A stretch of 13,421 nucleotides of DNA from CAG-307 sp964524125 (lineage in GTDB: Bacteria; Bacillota_I; Bacilli_A; Acholeplasmatales; Anaeroplasmataceae): positions 1-13,421 of the forward strand of contig CAZGBY010000046.1 in NCBI GenBank assembly GCA_964524125.1, in the 5' to 3' direction. The translations under genes were made by a program, and so were the position numbers. The notes beneath the pieces are model-generated. The model was not told where the DNA came from. It saw only the letters and a program-made list of their open reading frames with translations, and did no database searches. Of the stretch, positions 6,649-13,288 are shown one piece after another (position 1 is the stretch's first letter; the number at the start of each line of letters is the position of its first letter).

Positions 6649-8584
6649 AAGAATTAAATATCAAAATTTAATATGTTATCTAACAATTTTATTAATTTCG
6701 TTAATACCTTCAATTATTTTAATAAATAAAGGTTTTATTAAAGGCCATGATAATGAATTTCATTATGCACAAATAAAAGATTTATATGATTCTTTTAAAA
6801 GTGGTCATTTTAGTTTTTTCTTAAACTATGAAACTGCAAATTTCTTAGGTATGGGAGTTAGATTAATGTATGGGTCATTTTCTCATATAATAACGGCTGC
6901 AATTGGGCTTATAATTTGTCCATTTGGTTTTAGTTTAACGTTTGCGATGAAAATAGTGATGTTTTTGTCAATATTTTTAAGTGGAATATTTACTTTTAAA
7001 TTCACAAGAAGATTGACTAATAATAATTTAGTATCAATCATATCATCAAGTATTTATATATTATTTCCATATAGATTTTGTTTAATATATGTAAGAAATG
7101 CTTATGCTGAAACGGTAGCCTTAACATTTATTCCACTCGTTTTTTTAGGTATGCATGATGTATTAAAATCTCATAAAAATGATGTAAAGCCATTCTTAGA
7201 AATTATAATAGGTATTTCCTTATTATTATGGACTCATAATATAACTGCATTATTTACAGTAATATTTGTAGTTATATATGCATTATTTTACATTGATGAT
7301 ATCAAATTACAATTAAAAGAAAAAAACTTCTATATAAAAACTATAATAAGTGTTATTTTTATATTATCTTTAGCAAGCATATTATTACTTCCGATGTTAG
7401 AATCTAAAAAAACTAATTTATATCGTGTATTTGACAGTGAAGCTATGCGTACTAATATTACTACATTAAAAGAAGCTATAGATTCAAGTTTGGCTTATTT
7501 AACGGCAGGTTTAAATTTTAATTATAAAAATAATATGTATTCATTTATTTTGCTAAGCATTACTTCATATTTAACATATCATTTTGTAATGAAGTTAATA
7601 AAAACTAATAATGAAAATAATATCATAAGGGTAGTTTTATCTTCTTTATCTTTTATAGTTTGTATAATTTTATCTATTTTGATAAATGTTGATTATATTG
7701 TATGGGTAGGTTTACTACTTACATCAATATTATATTTTATACCATATTATCCAAAAATAGTAAAAACAGAAGTTAAGTATAATGAAATAATATCATTCTT
7801 AGTTTTAATAATTATTACGTTATTACTTATAGGTACTAAAACTATTTGGGAAATTTTACCAGAATTTTTATATAATATTCAATTTCCATGGAGATTATGG
7901 GGAAGTCTTGGATTTTTTATCGCAATAATTTTAGCACTTGTTTTAAATAATATAAAATTTTCAAATTATTTAAAGTATGCATGTTGTTTAATACTTGGTG
8001 TAAGTATTGTAATTATTAAACCAATTTCTATAAATGAATATAATTATAATGAAGAATATTGTTGGTCTGAAGAATATTCTATTAAAGAAGAATACACATA
8101 TAATATTTATTCAGCTGGTTGGCAACTAGAATACTTTACTACATCATATTTAGAAGGAAGTAAATCAGCATTTTGGTGGAACATTTACTCAAATTATTTA
8201 TATAATAAAGATTTAGGGGAAGCACCTTTATTTGCCGGAATATTAGAAGGTGAAGCTACAGTAACTAACTATGAATATAATGATGGAGTTATTACATTTC
8301 ATTTGGATTGTGATAAAGAATCATTAATAGAAGTGGCTAGAGTATATTATAAAGGATATAAAGTTATATTAAAAGATTCAAATGGTAATACGCATAATAT
8401 TGAATGTTTTGAGAATGAATCTTATGTAGCCTTTAAAACGGATTTATCAGGCGATGTGACTATTTATTATAATGGTACAATTTGTACTAAATTAGGTACA
8501 AGTTTGACATTTATTTCTTTAATTTGTTATATAAGTATTGTAATTTATTTATCAACAAAGAAATATTATGATAAAAGTATATAA
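6635..8584 (+). CDS. PTPS-related / YfhO-like GT-C-type integral membrane protein
   Basis: A 649-aa polytopic protein resembling the family named '6-pyruvoyl-tetrahydropterin synthase related' and YfhO-type proteins, which are thought to be GT-C-fold glycosyltransferases using polyprenyl-phosphate sugars; they are not pterin enzymes. Seen here: an N-terminal membrane helix (about 12-31), then an extracytoplasmic acidic motif GHDNEFHYAQI (37-47) like the metal/sugar-binding loop of GT-C enzymes, YVRNAYAE (152-159), and IQFPWRLWG (415-423), all typical positions for this family. About a dozen hydrophobic segments run to residue 462; a soluble, beta-rich domain follows (about 465-620), and a last membrane helix at 622-640. 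The start overlaps the end of the PAP2 gene by 14 nt in another frame, with AGGTAAG just upstream, suggesting translational coupling. Likely job: adding a sugar to a surface polymer, lipid or protein (inference); acceptor and sugar are unknown. Confidence 0.78.
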   Translation: MKNFKRIKYQNLICYLTILLISLIPSIILINKGFIKGHDNEFHYAQIKDLYDSFKSGHFSFFLNYETANFLGMGVRLMYGSFSHIITAAIGLIICPFGFSLTFAMKIVMFLSIFLSGIFTFKFTRRLTNNNLVSIISSSIYILFPYRFCLIYVRNAYAETVALTFIPLVFLGMHDVLKSHKNDVKPFLEIIIGISLLLWTHNITALFTVIFVVIYALFYIDDIKLQLKEKNFYIKTIISVIFILSLASILLLPMLESKKTNLYRVFDSEAMRTNITTLKEAIDSSLAYLTAGLNFNYKNNMYSFILLSITSYLTYHFVMKLIKTNNENNIIRVVLSSLSFIVCIILSILINVDYIVWVGLLLTSILYFIPYYPKIVKTEVKYNEIISFLVLIIITLLLIGTKTIWEILPEFLYNIQFPWRLWGSLGFFIAIILALVLNNIKFSNYLKYACCLILGVSIVIIKPISINEYNYNEEYCWSEEYSIKEEYTYNIYSAGWQLEYFTTSYLEGSKSAFWWNIYSNYLYNKDLGEAPLFAGILEGEATVTNYEYNDGVITFHLDCDKESLIEVARVYYKGYKVILKDSNGNTHNIECFENESYVAFKTDLSGDVTIYYNGTICTKLGTSLTFISLICYISIVIYLSTKKYYDKSI

Positions 8585-8613
8585 TTACTTTAGGATTATA
8601 ATTTAAAATATTA

Positions 8614-8619
8614 TATAAT
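8614..8619 (+). promoter_or_regulatory. Possible -10 element of the SGNH lipoprotein gene
   Basis: TATAAT lies 24 nt before the start codon, with GGAG (8631-8634) as ribosome site. The hexamer 17 nt upstream, TAGGAT (8591-8596), is a poor -35. No terminator separates this gene from the preceding one 59 nt away, so read-through from the PAP2 operon is also possible. Confidence 0.35.
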
Positions 8620-8643
8620 ATAAAAAGTACGGAGAATTTATAT

Positions 8644-10386
8644 ATGAGAAAATATTTTTTAATTTTATTATCATGTGTAATGCTAGTTTTAATTGTAGCT
8701 TGTGGAAATGTAACTACATCACAAACACCTTCAAATTGTGTTACAACATCAAGTACTTCCAAAATAGAAGGTAGTTCTACAATTGAAAATACTACTAGTA
8801 ATGTAATTACTAGTAATGTTTCAAGTAGTACAACAATAGTTGAATCTACATCTTCATCACCAATAGTAGAAGAATTAAGTAATACTACATTATATGTAGT
8901 AGGAGATTCAACTGCTTGTGATTATTCAAAAGGTACAGATGCAATGACAGATGATACTTATTATTATCCAAGATATGGATATGCATCACAACTTTATAAT
9001 TATTTCAATGAAAAAGTTACTATATCAAATCTAGCTTTATCAGGAAGAAGTTCAAAATCTTTCTTAATTGAATCTAATTATCAAACTTTGAAAAATAATA
9101 TTAAAGAAGGAGATTATCTTCTTATAGGATTTGGACATAATGATGAAAAGAATGATGATGAGGCTCGTTTTACAGATGCGTCTAAAGATTTAACTGATTC
9201 AACATCATTTAAATATAGTTTATATGAAAATTATATTAAAATTGCAGAAGATAAGGGTGCAACTCCTATTTTATGTACACCTATTGTAAGACTTGATAAA
9301 ACAAATACATATACTGGAAGTTATGTACATGATCTTACTTCAAAAGATATTGGGGATTATCACAAGGCTATTGTAGAATTAGGTAAAGAAAAGAATATAG
9401 AAGTTATCGATCTAACAACTATTACTAAAAATATTTATGCATCATTAGGATATGATGAAGCTAGATATTTACATTCAATGCCTTCTAAATATAGTGATGG
9501 TGAAGTTGTCCCATCTGTTGATGGAGTTGACGGAACTCATTTAAATATATATGGAGCTAAGACTGTTTCTTATCAAATTGCTAATACATTATCAACTTCA
9601 AGCTGTCGACTAGGTCGTTATGTAAATGAAAATATTACACAACCTACAAAAGATAATGATTTAGTCATGTGGAAGAATGCATATGCTAGTGCTTATGATG
9701 TTCCTGATTTTTCAAATTATGAAGCGCCATCTCATTTTACGACATTATCAGAAGGATGGTTTGGTACAGGATTTGGTGATTGTGGTGGAGAACTATCATC
9801 AGAAGGAAATGGTTATATTGCTAAAGAAACTGAAAGTGGAATATACCAAGTTGGTCAATCTTCATCATCTAATAAAGGTAAGATTACATCCTCATCAGAA
9901 GGATTTGCATTCTTAGGCAAACAAATAAGTATTAATGATAACTTTACTATTACTTGTGATGCTAAAATCTTAACTACAGCATCTGTTAAACAAGCAGGAT
10001 TTGGTTTGATGTTAAGAGATGATTGTTATTTACCTAAAAAAGATTCATCTATTGTATCTAATTATGTAGCGTCTGGATTACTTTGTAATGATGCTGATAT
10101 GAATGTATTATTTTCAAGAGAAACTAAAACATTATCTAAAGGAGATTCTATATCTGGTCTTTATCAAGTTGGTGATACCGCTACACTTTCAATTACAAGA
10201 CTTGGTCAAGTTGTTACAACGTCAATTACTTATAAAGGACAAACATATACTCAAATATATACTGATTTTGATTTTACTAGTATAGATAATGAATATTTTT
10301 ATATTGGTATGTTTGCGACTCGTGGTACAACTGTTGAATTTACAAATGTAGTATATACATATACAGGAGAAGCTTTAGGAGCTTAA
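8644..10386 (+). CDS. Lipoprotein with SGNH/rhamnogalacturonan-acetylesterase-like domain
   Basis: A 580-aa surface lipoprotein. The signal peptide ends in lipobox IVAC with acylated Cys20; a Ser/Thr-rich spacer (about 22-78) lifts the enzyme from the membrane. Residues 80-315 form an SGNH hydrolase: block I VVGDST with nucleophile Ser89, block II Gly134 in SGRSSKS, block III Asn166 in GFGHND, and block V DGTHLN with Asp296 and His299, so the catalytic set is complete. The motif arrangement resembles rhamnogalacturonan acetylesterase-like SGNH proteins, which remove acetyl groups from pectin or other glycans; the true substrate is not visible. Residues about 363-580 form a further domain, probably a beta-sandwich, with GFGLMLRDD (452-460); I cannot name it, but its position suits glycan binding. 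GGAG 9 nt before the ATG supports the start. A hairpin terminator follows directly. Confidence 0.88.
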   Translation: MRKYFLILLSCVMLVLIVACGNVTTSQTPSNCVTTSSTSKIEGSSTIENTTSNVITSNVSSSTTIVESTSSSPIVEELSNTTLYVVGDSTACDYSKGTDAMTDDTYYYPRYGYASQLYNYFNEKVTISNLALSGRSSKSFLIESNYQTLKNNIKEGDYLLIGFGHNDEKNDDEARFTDASKDLTDSTSFKYSLYENYIKIAEDKGATPILCTPIVRLDKTNTYTGSYVHDLTSKDIGDYHKAIVELGKEKNIEVIDLTTITKNIYASLGYDEARYLHSMPSKYSDGEVVPSVDGVDGTHLNIYGAKTVSYQIANTLSTSSCRLGRYVNENITQPTKDNDLVMWKNAYASAYDVPDFSNYEAPSHFTTLSEGWFGTGFGDCGGELSSEGNGYIAKETESGIYQVGQSSSSNKGKITSSSEGFAFLGKQISINDNFTITCDAKILTTASVKQAGFGLMLRDDCYLPKKDSSIVSNYVASGLLCNDADMNVLFSRETKTLSKGDSISGLYQVGDTATLSITRLGQVVTTSITYKGQTYTQIYTDFDFTSIDNEYFYIGMFATRGTTVEFTNVVYTYTGEALGA

Positions 10387-10571
10387 TAAATATAAATGGT
10401 ATTAGAACTTTATTTAGTTCTAATACCATTTTTAAGTTTATAGATTTTCTTTTGTCAAATACATCCCATTATATCCTTTTTTCTTTAAGTTAAATATAAA
10501 AATATAACTGCAAATACAAATGTCATAACACAATTAATATATTTGATATTCCCATAGAAATGCCAGCAGCT
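10387..10571. repeat. Direct repeat, left copy (185 bp)
   Basis: This stretch is repeated at 11507-11690 in the same orientation with an offset of 1120 bp. It contains the terminator hairpin and the 3' end of a MATE gene (minus strand). Bases 10441-10490 match 11561-11610 at all 50 positions; beyond that there are a 2-nt insertion, a 1-nt deletion and a few substitutions. Similarity stops sharply after 10571. Confidence 0.93.
10394..10433. terminator. Hairpin terminator after the SGNH lipoprotein gene, probably bidirectional
   Basis: A 16-bp perfect stem (arms 10394-10409 and 10416-10431) with 6-nt loop TTATTT, 7 nt past the stop codon and flanked by T-rich sequence on the plus side. It also lies just past the stop of the minus-strand MATE remnant. 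Its loop is the reverse complement of that in the copy at 11514-11551, apart from one base. Confidence 0.85.
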
Positions 10572-10756
10572 CTTGGATTACTATACATTTTAAAATGAAT
10601 ATTTAAATAAACATATAAAGAGATACTAAAATATCATATAAATAACACTTTAAATAGGAATTTGTTCTTCACAAATAGTGAAAATATTAATACTGCTATT
10701 AAAATAAATAAAAAATGTAAAATTAACAATGTTAATCCTTTTTTAACAATGAACAT
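10438..10756 (-). pseudogene. Remnant of a MATE-family transporter gene (3' end)
   Basis: Read on the minus strand, 10573-10531 gives RAAGISMGISNILI, matching the C-terminal helix of the intact MATE gene at 11558-13177 (AAGISMGISNILIGVM). A 1-nt deletion and a 2-nt insertion relative to the intact gene then break the frame, although the last 17 codons and the stop are identical in DNA. Upstream (10572-10756) the sequence no longer resembles the neighbour, but the same frame stays open as hydrophobic residues (ending YSNP before RAAG), interrupted only by TGA at 10634-10636. It begins at an ATG at 10754-10756 that has no ribosome site. The part to 10571 is secure; the rest could be a divergent MATE paralogue or an unrelated membrane protein fused by rearrangement. 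No tryptophan is encoded by TGA elsewhere, so the TGA is a true stop. Confidence 0.65.
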
Positions 10757-10770
10757 TTTAAAATTAATGA
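10572..10770. other. Gene-poor spacer between repeat and XRE gene
   Basis: Apart from the decayed minus-strand reading frame already described, I see no intact gene, RNA gene or clear terminator here. It is very AT-rich. The 3' part leads into the promoter of the XRE gene. Confidence 0.5.
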
Positions 10771-10776
10771 TATAAT
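10768..10776 (+). promoter_or_regulatory. Extended -10 promoter of the XRE gene
   Basis: TGATATAAT is a perfect extended -10 (TGn plus TATAAT at 10771-10776). No good -35 is present at the usual distance, which extended -10 promoters can tolerate. The transcript would start near 10783, leaving a ~58-nt leader before the ribosome site AAAGAAAGG (10822-10830). Confidence 0.55.
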
Positions 10777-10782
10777 AGAATT

Positions 10783-10810
10783 AAAGAAATTGCTGCAATA
10801 TTATTTCTTT
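10783..10810. promoter_or_regulatory. Inverted repeat at the XRE transcription start, candidate operator
   Basis: AAAGAAAT (10783-10790) and ATTTCTTT (10803-10810) form a perfect 8-bp inverted repeat, and a second small palindrome ATTGC-T-GCAAT (10789-10799) sits inside. Placement over the predicted start of transcription suits autorepression by the XRE protein; a leader RNA hairpin is the alternative. Function is inference. Confidence 0.35.
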
Positions 10811-10840
10811 TATTGAATTTTAAAGAAAGGAATTTAAAAT

Positions 10841-11446
10841 ATGTTTCCAGATAAATTAAAGAAAATAAGAAAAGAAAGAAATTTAACACAAGAAGAGTTG
10901 GCTTCTAAAATTTATGTATCTCGAAGTTTGATTGCAAGATATGAAAATGGTAGTGCAATACCTTCTAAAGAGAATTTAGAAAAACTTTCATTATTTTTTG
11001 ACGTAAAACTTACTTATTTAATTGATGATGAGGAAATTGTTGGAATAACATTAAATCAGAATAAGATTGCACAAATTATTGATAATTTTTTCTCTTTTTT
11101 AATTATAATAATAGAATGTACATTTTGCATTATATCATTACTTCCAATCTTTAAAATTAATAAATATTGTTATAATGGTAATTTAATTCCGAATATAGAA
11201 AAAGAAATTGTTAGTCTTGTTCAAGTAACATTATTACATAATAATATTATTGTTTTAATTACGATTTTATTTTGTATAGTAAATATTTGTTTGAGTTTGA
11301 TGATTCTTATAAATAAAAATAATAAATATAGAATTTATACTAAGTTAATAAATTATATAATGTTTGTGTTGATATTATTATTGATTTTCTTTTCAATTGT
11401 GTTTTCAATAATTTACCTAAACAACAATATTTATGACTTTAAATAA
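10841..11446 (+). CDS. XRE-family transcriptional regulator with three membrane segments
   Basis: The 201-aa protein has an N-terminal Cro/C1-type helix-turn-helix (about 5-62); TQEELASKIYVSR (16-28) followed by ARYENG (32-37) is the classical signature, ending in LTYLIDDEE. A short linker leads to three hydrophobic segments (about 82-104, 132-157 and 168-193), so the DNA-binding part is cytoplasmic and tethered to the membrane. Similar membrane-tethered XRE regulators occur widely in Bacillota, often acting on adjacent transporter genes; the signal and targets are not visible. AAAGAAAGG (10822-10830) is 10 nt before the ATG. It lies alone between the two copies of a direct repeat, followed by the terminator at 11514-11551 and convergent to the MATE gene. 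Control of the MATE gene is possible but unproven. Confidence 0.88.
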   Translation: MFPDKLKKIRKERNLTQEELASKIYVSRSLIARYENGSAIPSKENLEKLSLFFDVKLTYLIDDEEIVGITLNQNKIAQIIDNFFSFLIIIIECTFCIISLLPIFKINKYCYNGNLIPNIEKEIVSLVQVTLLHNNIIVLITILFCIVNICLSLMILINKNNKYRIYTKLINYIMFVLILLLIFFSIVFSIIYLNNNIYDFK

Positions 11447-11506
11447 GTGCTTTAAATTTGAAATGAGAAAATACTAATGAATTCAATTTATATCGTTCAC
11501 TTCAAC

Positions 11507-11690
11507 TAAATATAAATGGTATTAGAACCAAATAAAGTTCTAATACCATTTTTAAGTTTATAGATTTTCTTTTGTCAAATACATCCCATTATATCCTTTT
11601 TTCTTTAAGTTTAATAAAAATATAACTGCAAATATAAATGCCATAACACCTATTAATATATTTGATATTCCCATAGAAATACCAGCAGCT
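11507..11690. repeat. Direct repeat, right copy (184 bp)
   Basis: Counterpart of 10387-10571. This copy covers the terminator and the intact 3' end of the MATE gene, so it is probably the functional or source version. Together the copies bracket 935 bp carrying the XRE gene, and recombination between them would delete it. Confidence 0.93.
11514..11551. terminator. Bidirectional terminator between XRE and MATE genes
   Basis: A 15-bp perfect stem (arms 11514-11528 and 11537-11551) with 8-nt loop CAAATAAA. It starts 67 nt past the XRE stop and 7 nt past the MATE stop on the other strand. T-rich sequence follows on both sides, so it can serve both convergent genes. Confidence 0.85.
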
Positions 11691-13177
11691 GTATAATCAA
11701 GTCCAATTGAATGGCAAATAATTAAAGAAATAATTCTAATACCAATTCTTGAGAAATTTAAAATAGAAGATAAGAATGTTTTTCCATATCCATAAAGTAG
11801 TCCAAGAAGTGCACTTGTAAGACCTAATGCTGGAATAGATATACAATCATATTTAAATATTTCTTTAACATAATTTCCTATTTGATTATCATCATTATTT
11901 GAAGTATTAAAAAGTGATGTGAGTTCATCTAAGAAAATAAATCTTATAAGTATAAATCCAATAAATGAAATTATACTTACTATAATTAAAGTCTTGATAA
12001 ATGTTTTTATAGTTCTATTAATATTATTATTACCAATATTCTGACTAACTATAGTAGATTCACCTTCTTCAAATACATTTGTTGTATTAGTTACAAGTCC
12101 AGTTAAATTATTTGAAATACCTAAAGCCCCAGTAATTAATCCATCAGTTGACACAGAATAGAATTTTCCACATAGTGCATTTACAGTTGTTTTACCTAAA
12201 CTCATTACAAACTTACCTAAAAATATTGGTAATGCCAGTTTTAAAATAGATTTAATATAACAACTTTGTGGTTTCATATCATTAAAAGTTATTTGTAACA
12301 TATTCTTTTTTGATAACATTATACTAACTCCATAAATAAATAATAAAAGTTGTCCAATTATAGTCGCAAGCTCTAAAAAGATTATAGAATCAACTTTAAT
12401 TACAAATACAAATAATATATTTAAAATTAATTTTACTATTAATACTGATACATTTAATATTAAGATTTTCTTACTATTACCTTTGATTTTTTCAAGTCCT
12501 ATAAAGATATTATTTATAGATACAAATATTATCTCTATTAATATCAATCTAAAATACATAATTACTTGATTTGAAATTACAGGCACTTGAGCAATACGCA
12601 AAATTAAACTAGCAAGTGGAATTAATAAAATTAATATAATTAAAGAAGTAATTATACTGACTAAAGTCATATTACTTGCGGTCTTTTTAGCCTCATCAAT
12701 TTTACCTGCTCCATAAAATCTAGATACAAGTACAGCTCCTCCACCTGCAATTCCACTACCAAAAGCTGAAATCATAGATTTTACTTGTGAAATTACTGCA
12801 ATATTTGATACATTTACTCCACCACTTGATTGAGACTTTATTTTAGATGCCATTAATGAATCAATTAGTGAATAAAACGAATTAAAGAATGCATAAAGTG
12901 CAAGTGGAAAACATATCATAATAATAGTTTTAGTTAAATTACCATATAATATTTGTTTACGTTTATGTTTTTCTTTTATTATAACTCTTTCAATTTTAGC
13001 TTCTTTTATATCTTTAATATCATATGTTTTTAGTAATTCTTTTTTTAGATTAATTTTATCTTCTAAATCACTTATTTTTATTATATTAATTTCATTTTCA
13101 TCTTTATTTTTTAAAATAGATAATTTCTTTTCTAATTTTTCAATTTGATTTCTGATTTTGAATTTTTCATCACACAT
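11558..13177 (-). CDS. MATE-family multidrug/cation-coupled efflux protein with coiled-coil N-terminus
   Basis: A 539-aa integral membrane protein of the MATE (MatE/NorM-DinF) family, which exports drugs or other organic compounds using a Na+ or H+ gradient. Two homologous halves are visible: the first begins near TKTIIMICFPLALYAFFNS (83-100) and has the loop VLVSRFYGAGKIDEAKK; the second begins near LKLALPIFLGKFVMSLGKT. About twelve membrane helices are expected. The start is taken at 13177 since GGTGATA lies 5 nt before that ATG on the minus strand; an in-frame ATG at 13237 would add 20 residues and lacks a ribosome site. Residues 1-75 are a charged, Lys/Glu-rich, probably coiled-coil cytoplasmic extension, which makes the protein longer than the usual ~450 aa. 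It is convergent with the XRE gene and divergent from the VanZ-like gene. Substrate unknown. Confidence 0.9.
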   Translation of the reverse strand: MCDEKFKIRNQIEKLEKKLSILKNKDENEINIIKISDLEDKINLKKELLKTYDIKDIKEAKIERVIIKEKHKRKQILYGNLTKTIIMICFPLALYAFFNSFYSLIDSLMASKIKSQSSGGVNVSNIAVISQVKSMISAFGSGIAGGGAVLVSRFYGAGKIDEAKKTASNMTLVSIITSLIILILLIPLASLILRIAQVPVISNQVIMYFRLILIEIIFVSINNIFIGLEKIKGNSKKILILNVSVLIVKLILNILFVFVIKVDSIIFLELATIIGQLLLFIYGVSIMLSKKNMLQITFNDMKPQSCYIKSILKLALPIFLGKFVMSLGKTTVNALCGKFYSVSTDGLITGALGISNNLTGLVTNTTNVFEEGESTIVSQNIGNNNINRTIKTFIKTLIIVSIISFIGFILIRFIFLDELTSLFNTSNNDDNQIGNYVKEIFKYDCISIPALGLTSALLGLLYGYGKTFLSSILNFSRIGIRIISLIICHSIGLDYTAAGISMGISNILIGVMAFIFAVIFLLNLKKKGYNGMYLTKENL

Positions 13178-13193
13178 TTTTATCACCAAAGCA

Positions 13194-13226
13194 AGTATAA
13201 TACAAAAATAAATATTTTTTTGGAAA
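13194..13226 (-). promoter_or_regulatory. Possible promoter of the MATE gene
   Basis: On the minus strand, TATTAT (13202-13197) is preceded 18 nt upstream by TTTCCA (13226-13221), four of six -35 positions. TATACT (13199-13194) is an alternative -10. The site lies in the 111-nt gap shared with the divergent VanZ-like gene. Confidence 0.4.
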
Positions 13227-13245
13227 AATAAACACAAAAATGATG

Positions 13246-13251
13246 TATAAT
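13246..13251 (+). promoter_or_regulatory. -10 element of the VanZ-like gene
   Basis: A perfect TATAAT lies 37 nt before the TTG start. No convincing -35 sits 16-18 nt upstream. It is back to back with the MATE promoter, so the two genes could be co-regulated. Confidence 0.45.
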
Positions 13252-13288
13252 ATAACTGAGTTTAAATATATTTATATAGGTGATTGAT

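Noticed and set aside
10634..10636. TGA read as tryptophan (mollicute code), making the remnant a longer gene
   Set aside because: All tryptophans in the real genes are TGG, and the downstream part is broken by two frameshifts anyway.
10634..10756. Small intact minus-strand membrane protein of 40 residues starting at 10756
   Set aside because: No ribosome site precedes the ATG, and the frame continues past the TGA into MATE-like residues, so decay of a longer frame explains it better.
2769..11551. The adhE terminator and the two GGTATTAGAAC hairpins as one repeat family
   Set aside because: They share only the GGTAT/ATACC end of the stem; the remaining stem and loop differ.
10387..11690. 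Insertion sequence or composite transposon around the XRE gene
   Set aside because: The repeats carry no transposase or terminal inverted repeats; they are terminator plus MATE 3' coding sequence, so duplication or gene conversion is the simpler explanation.
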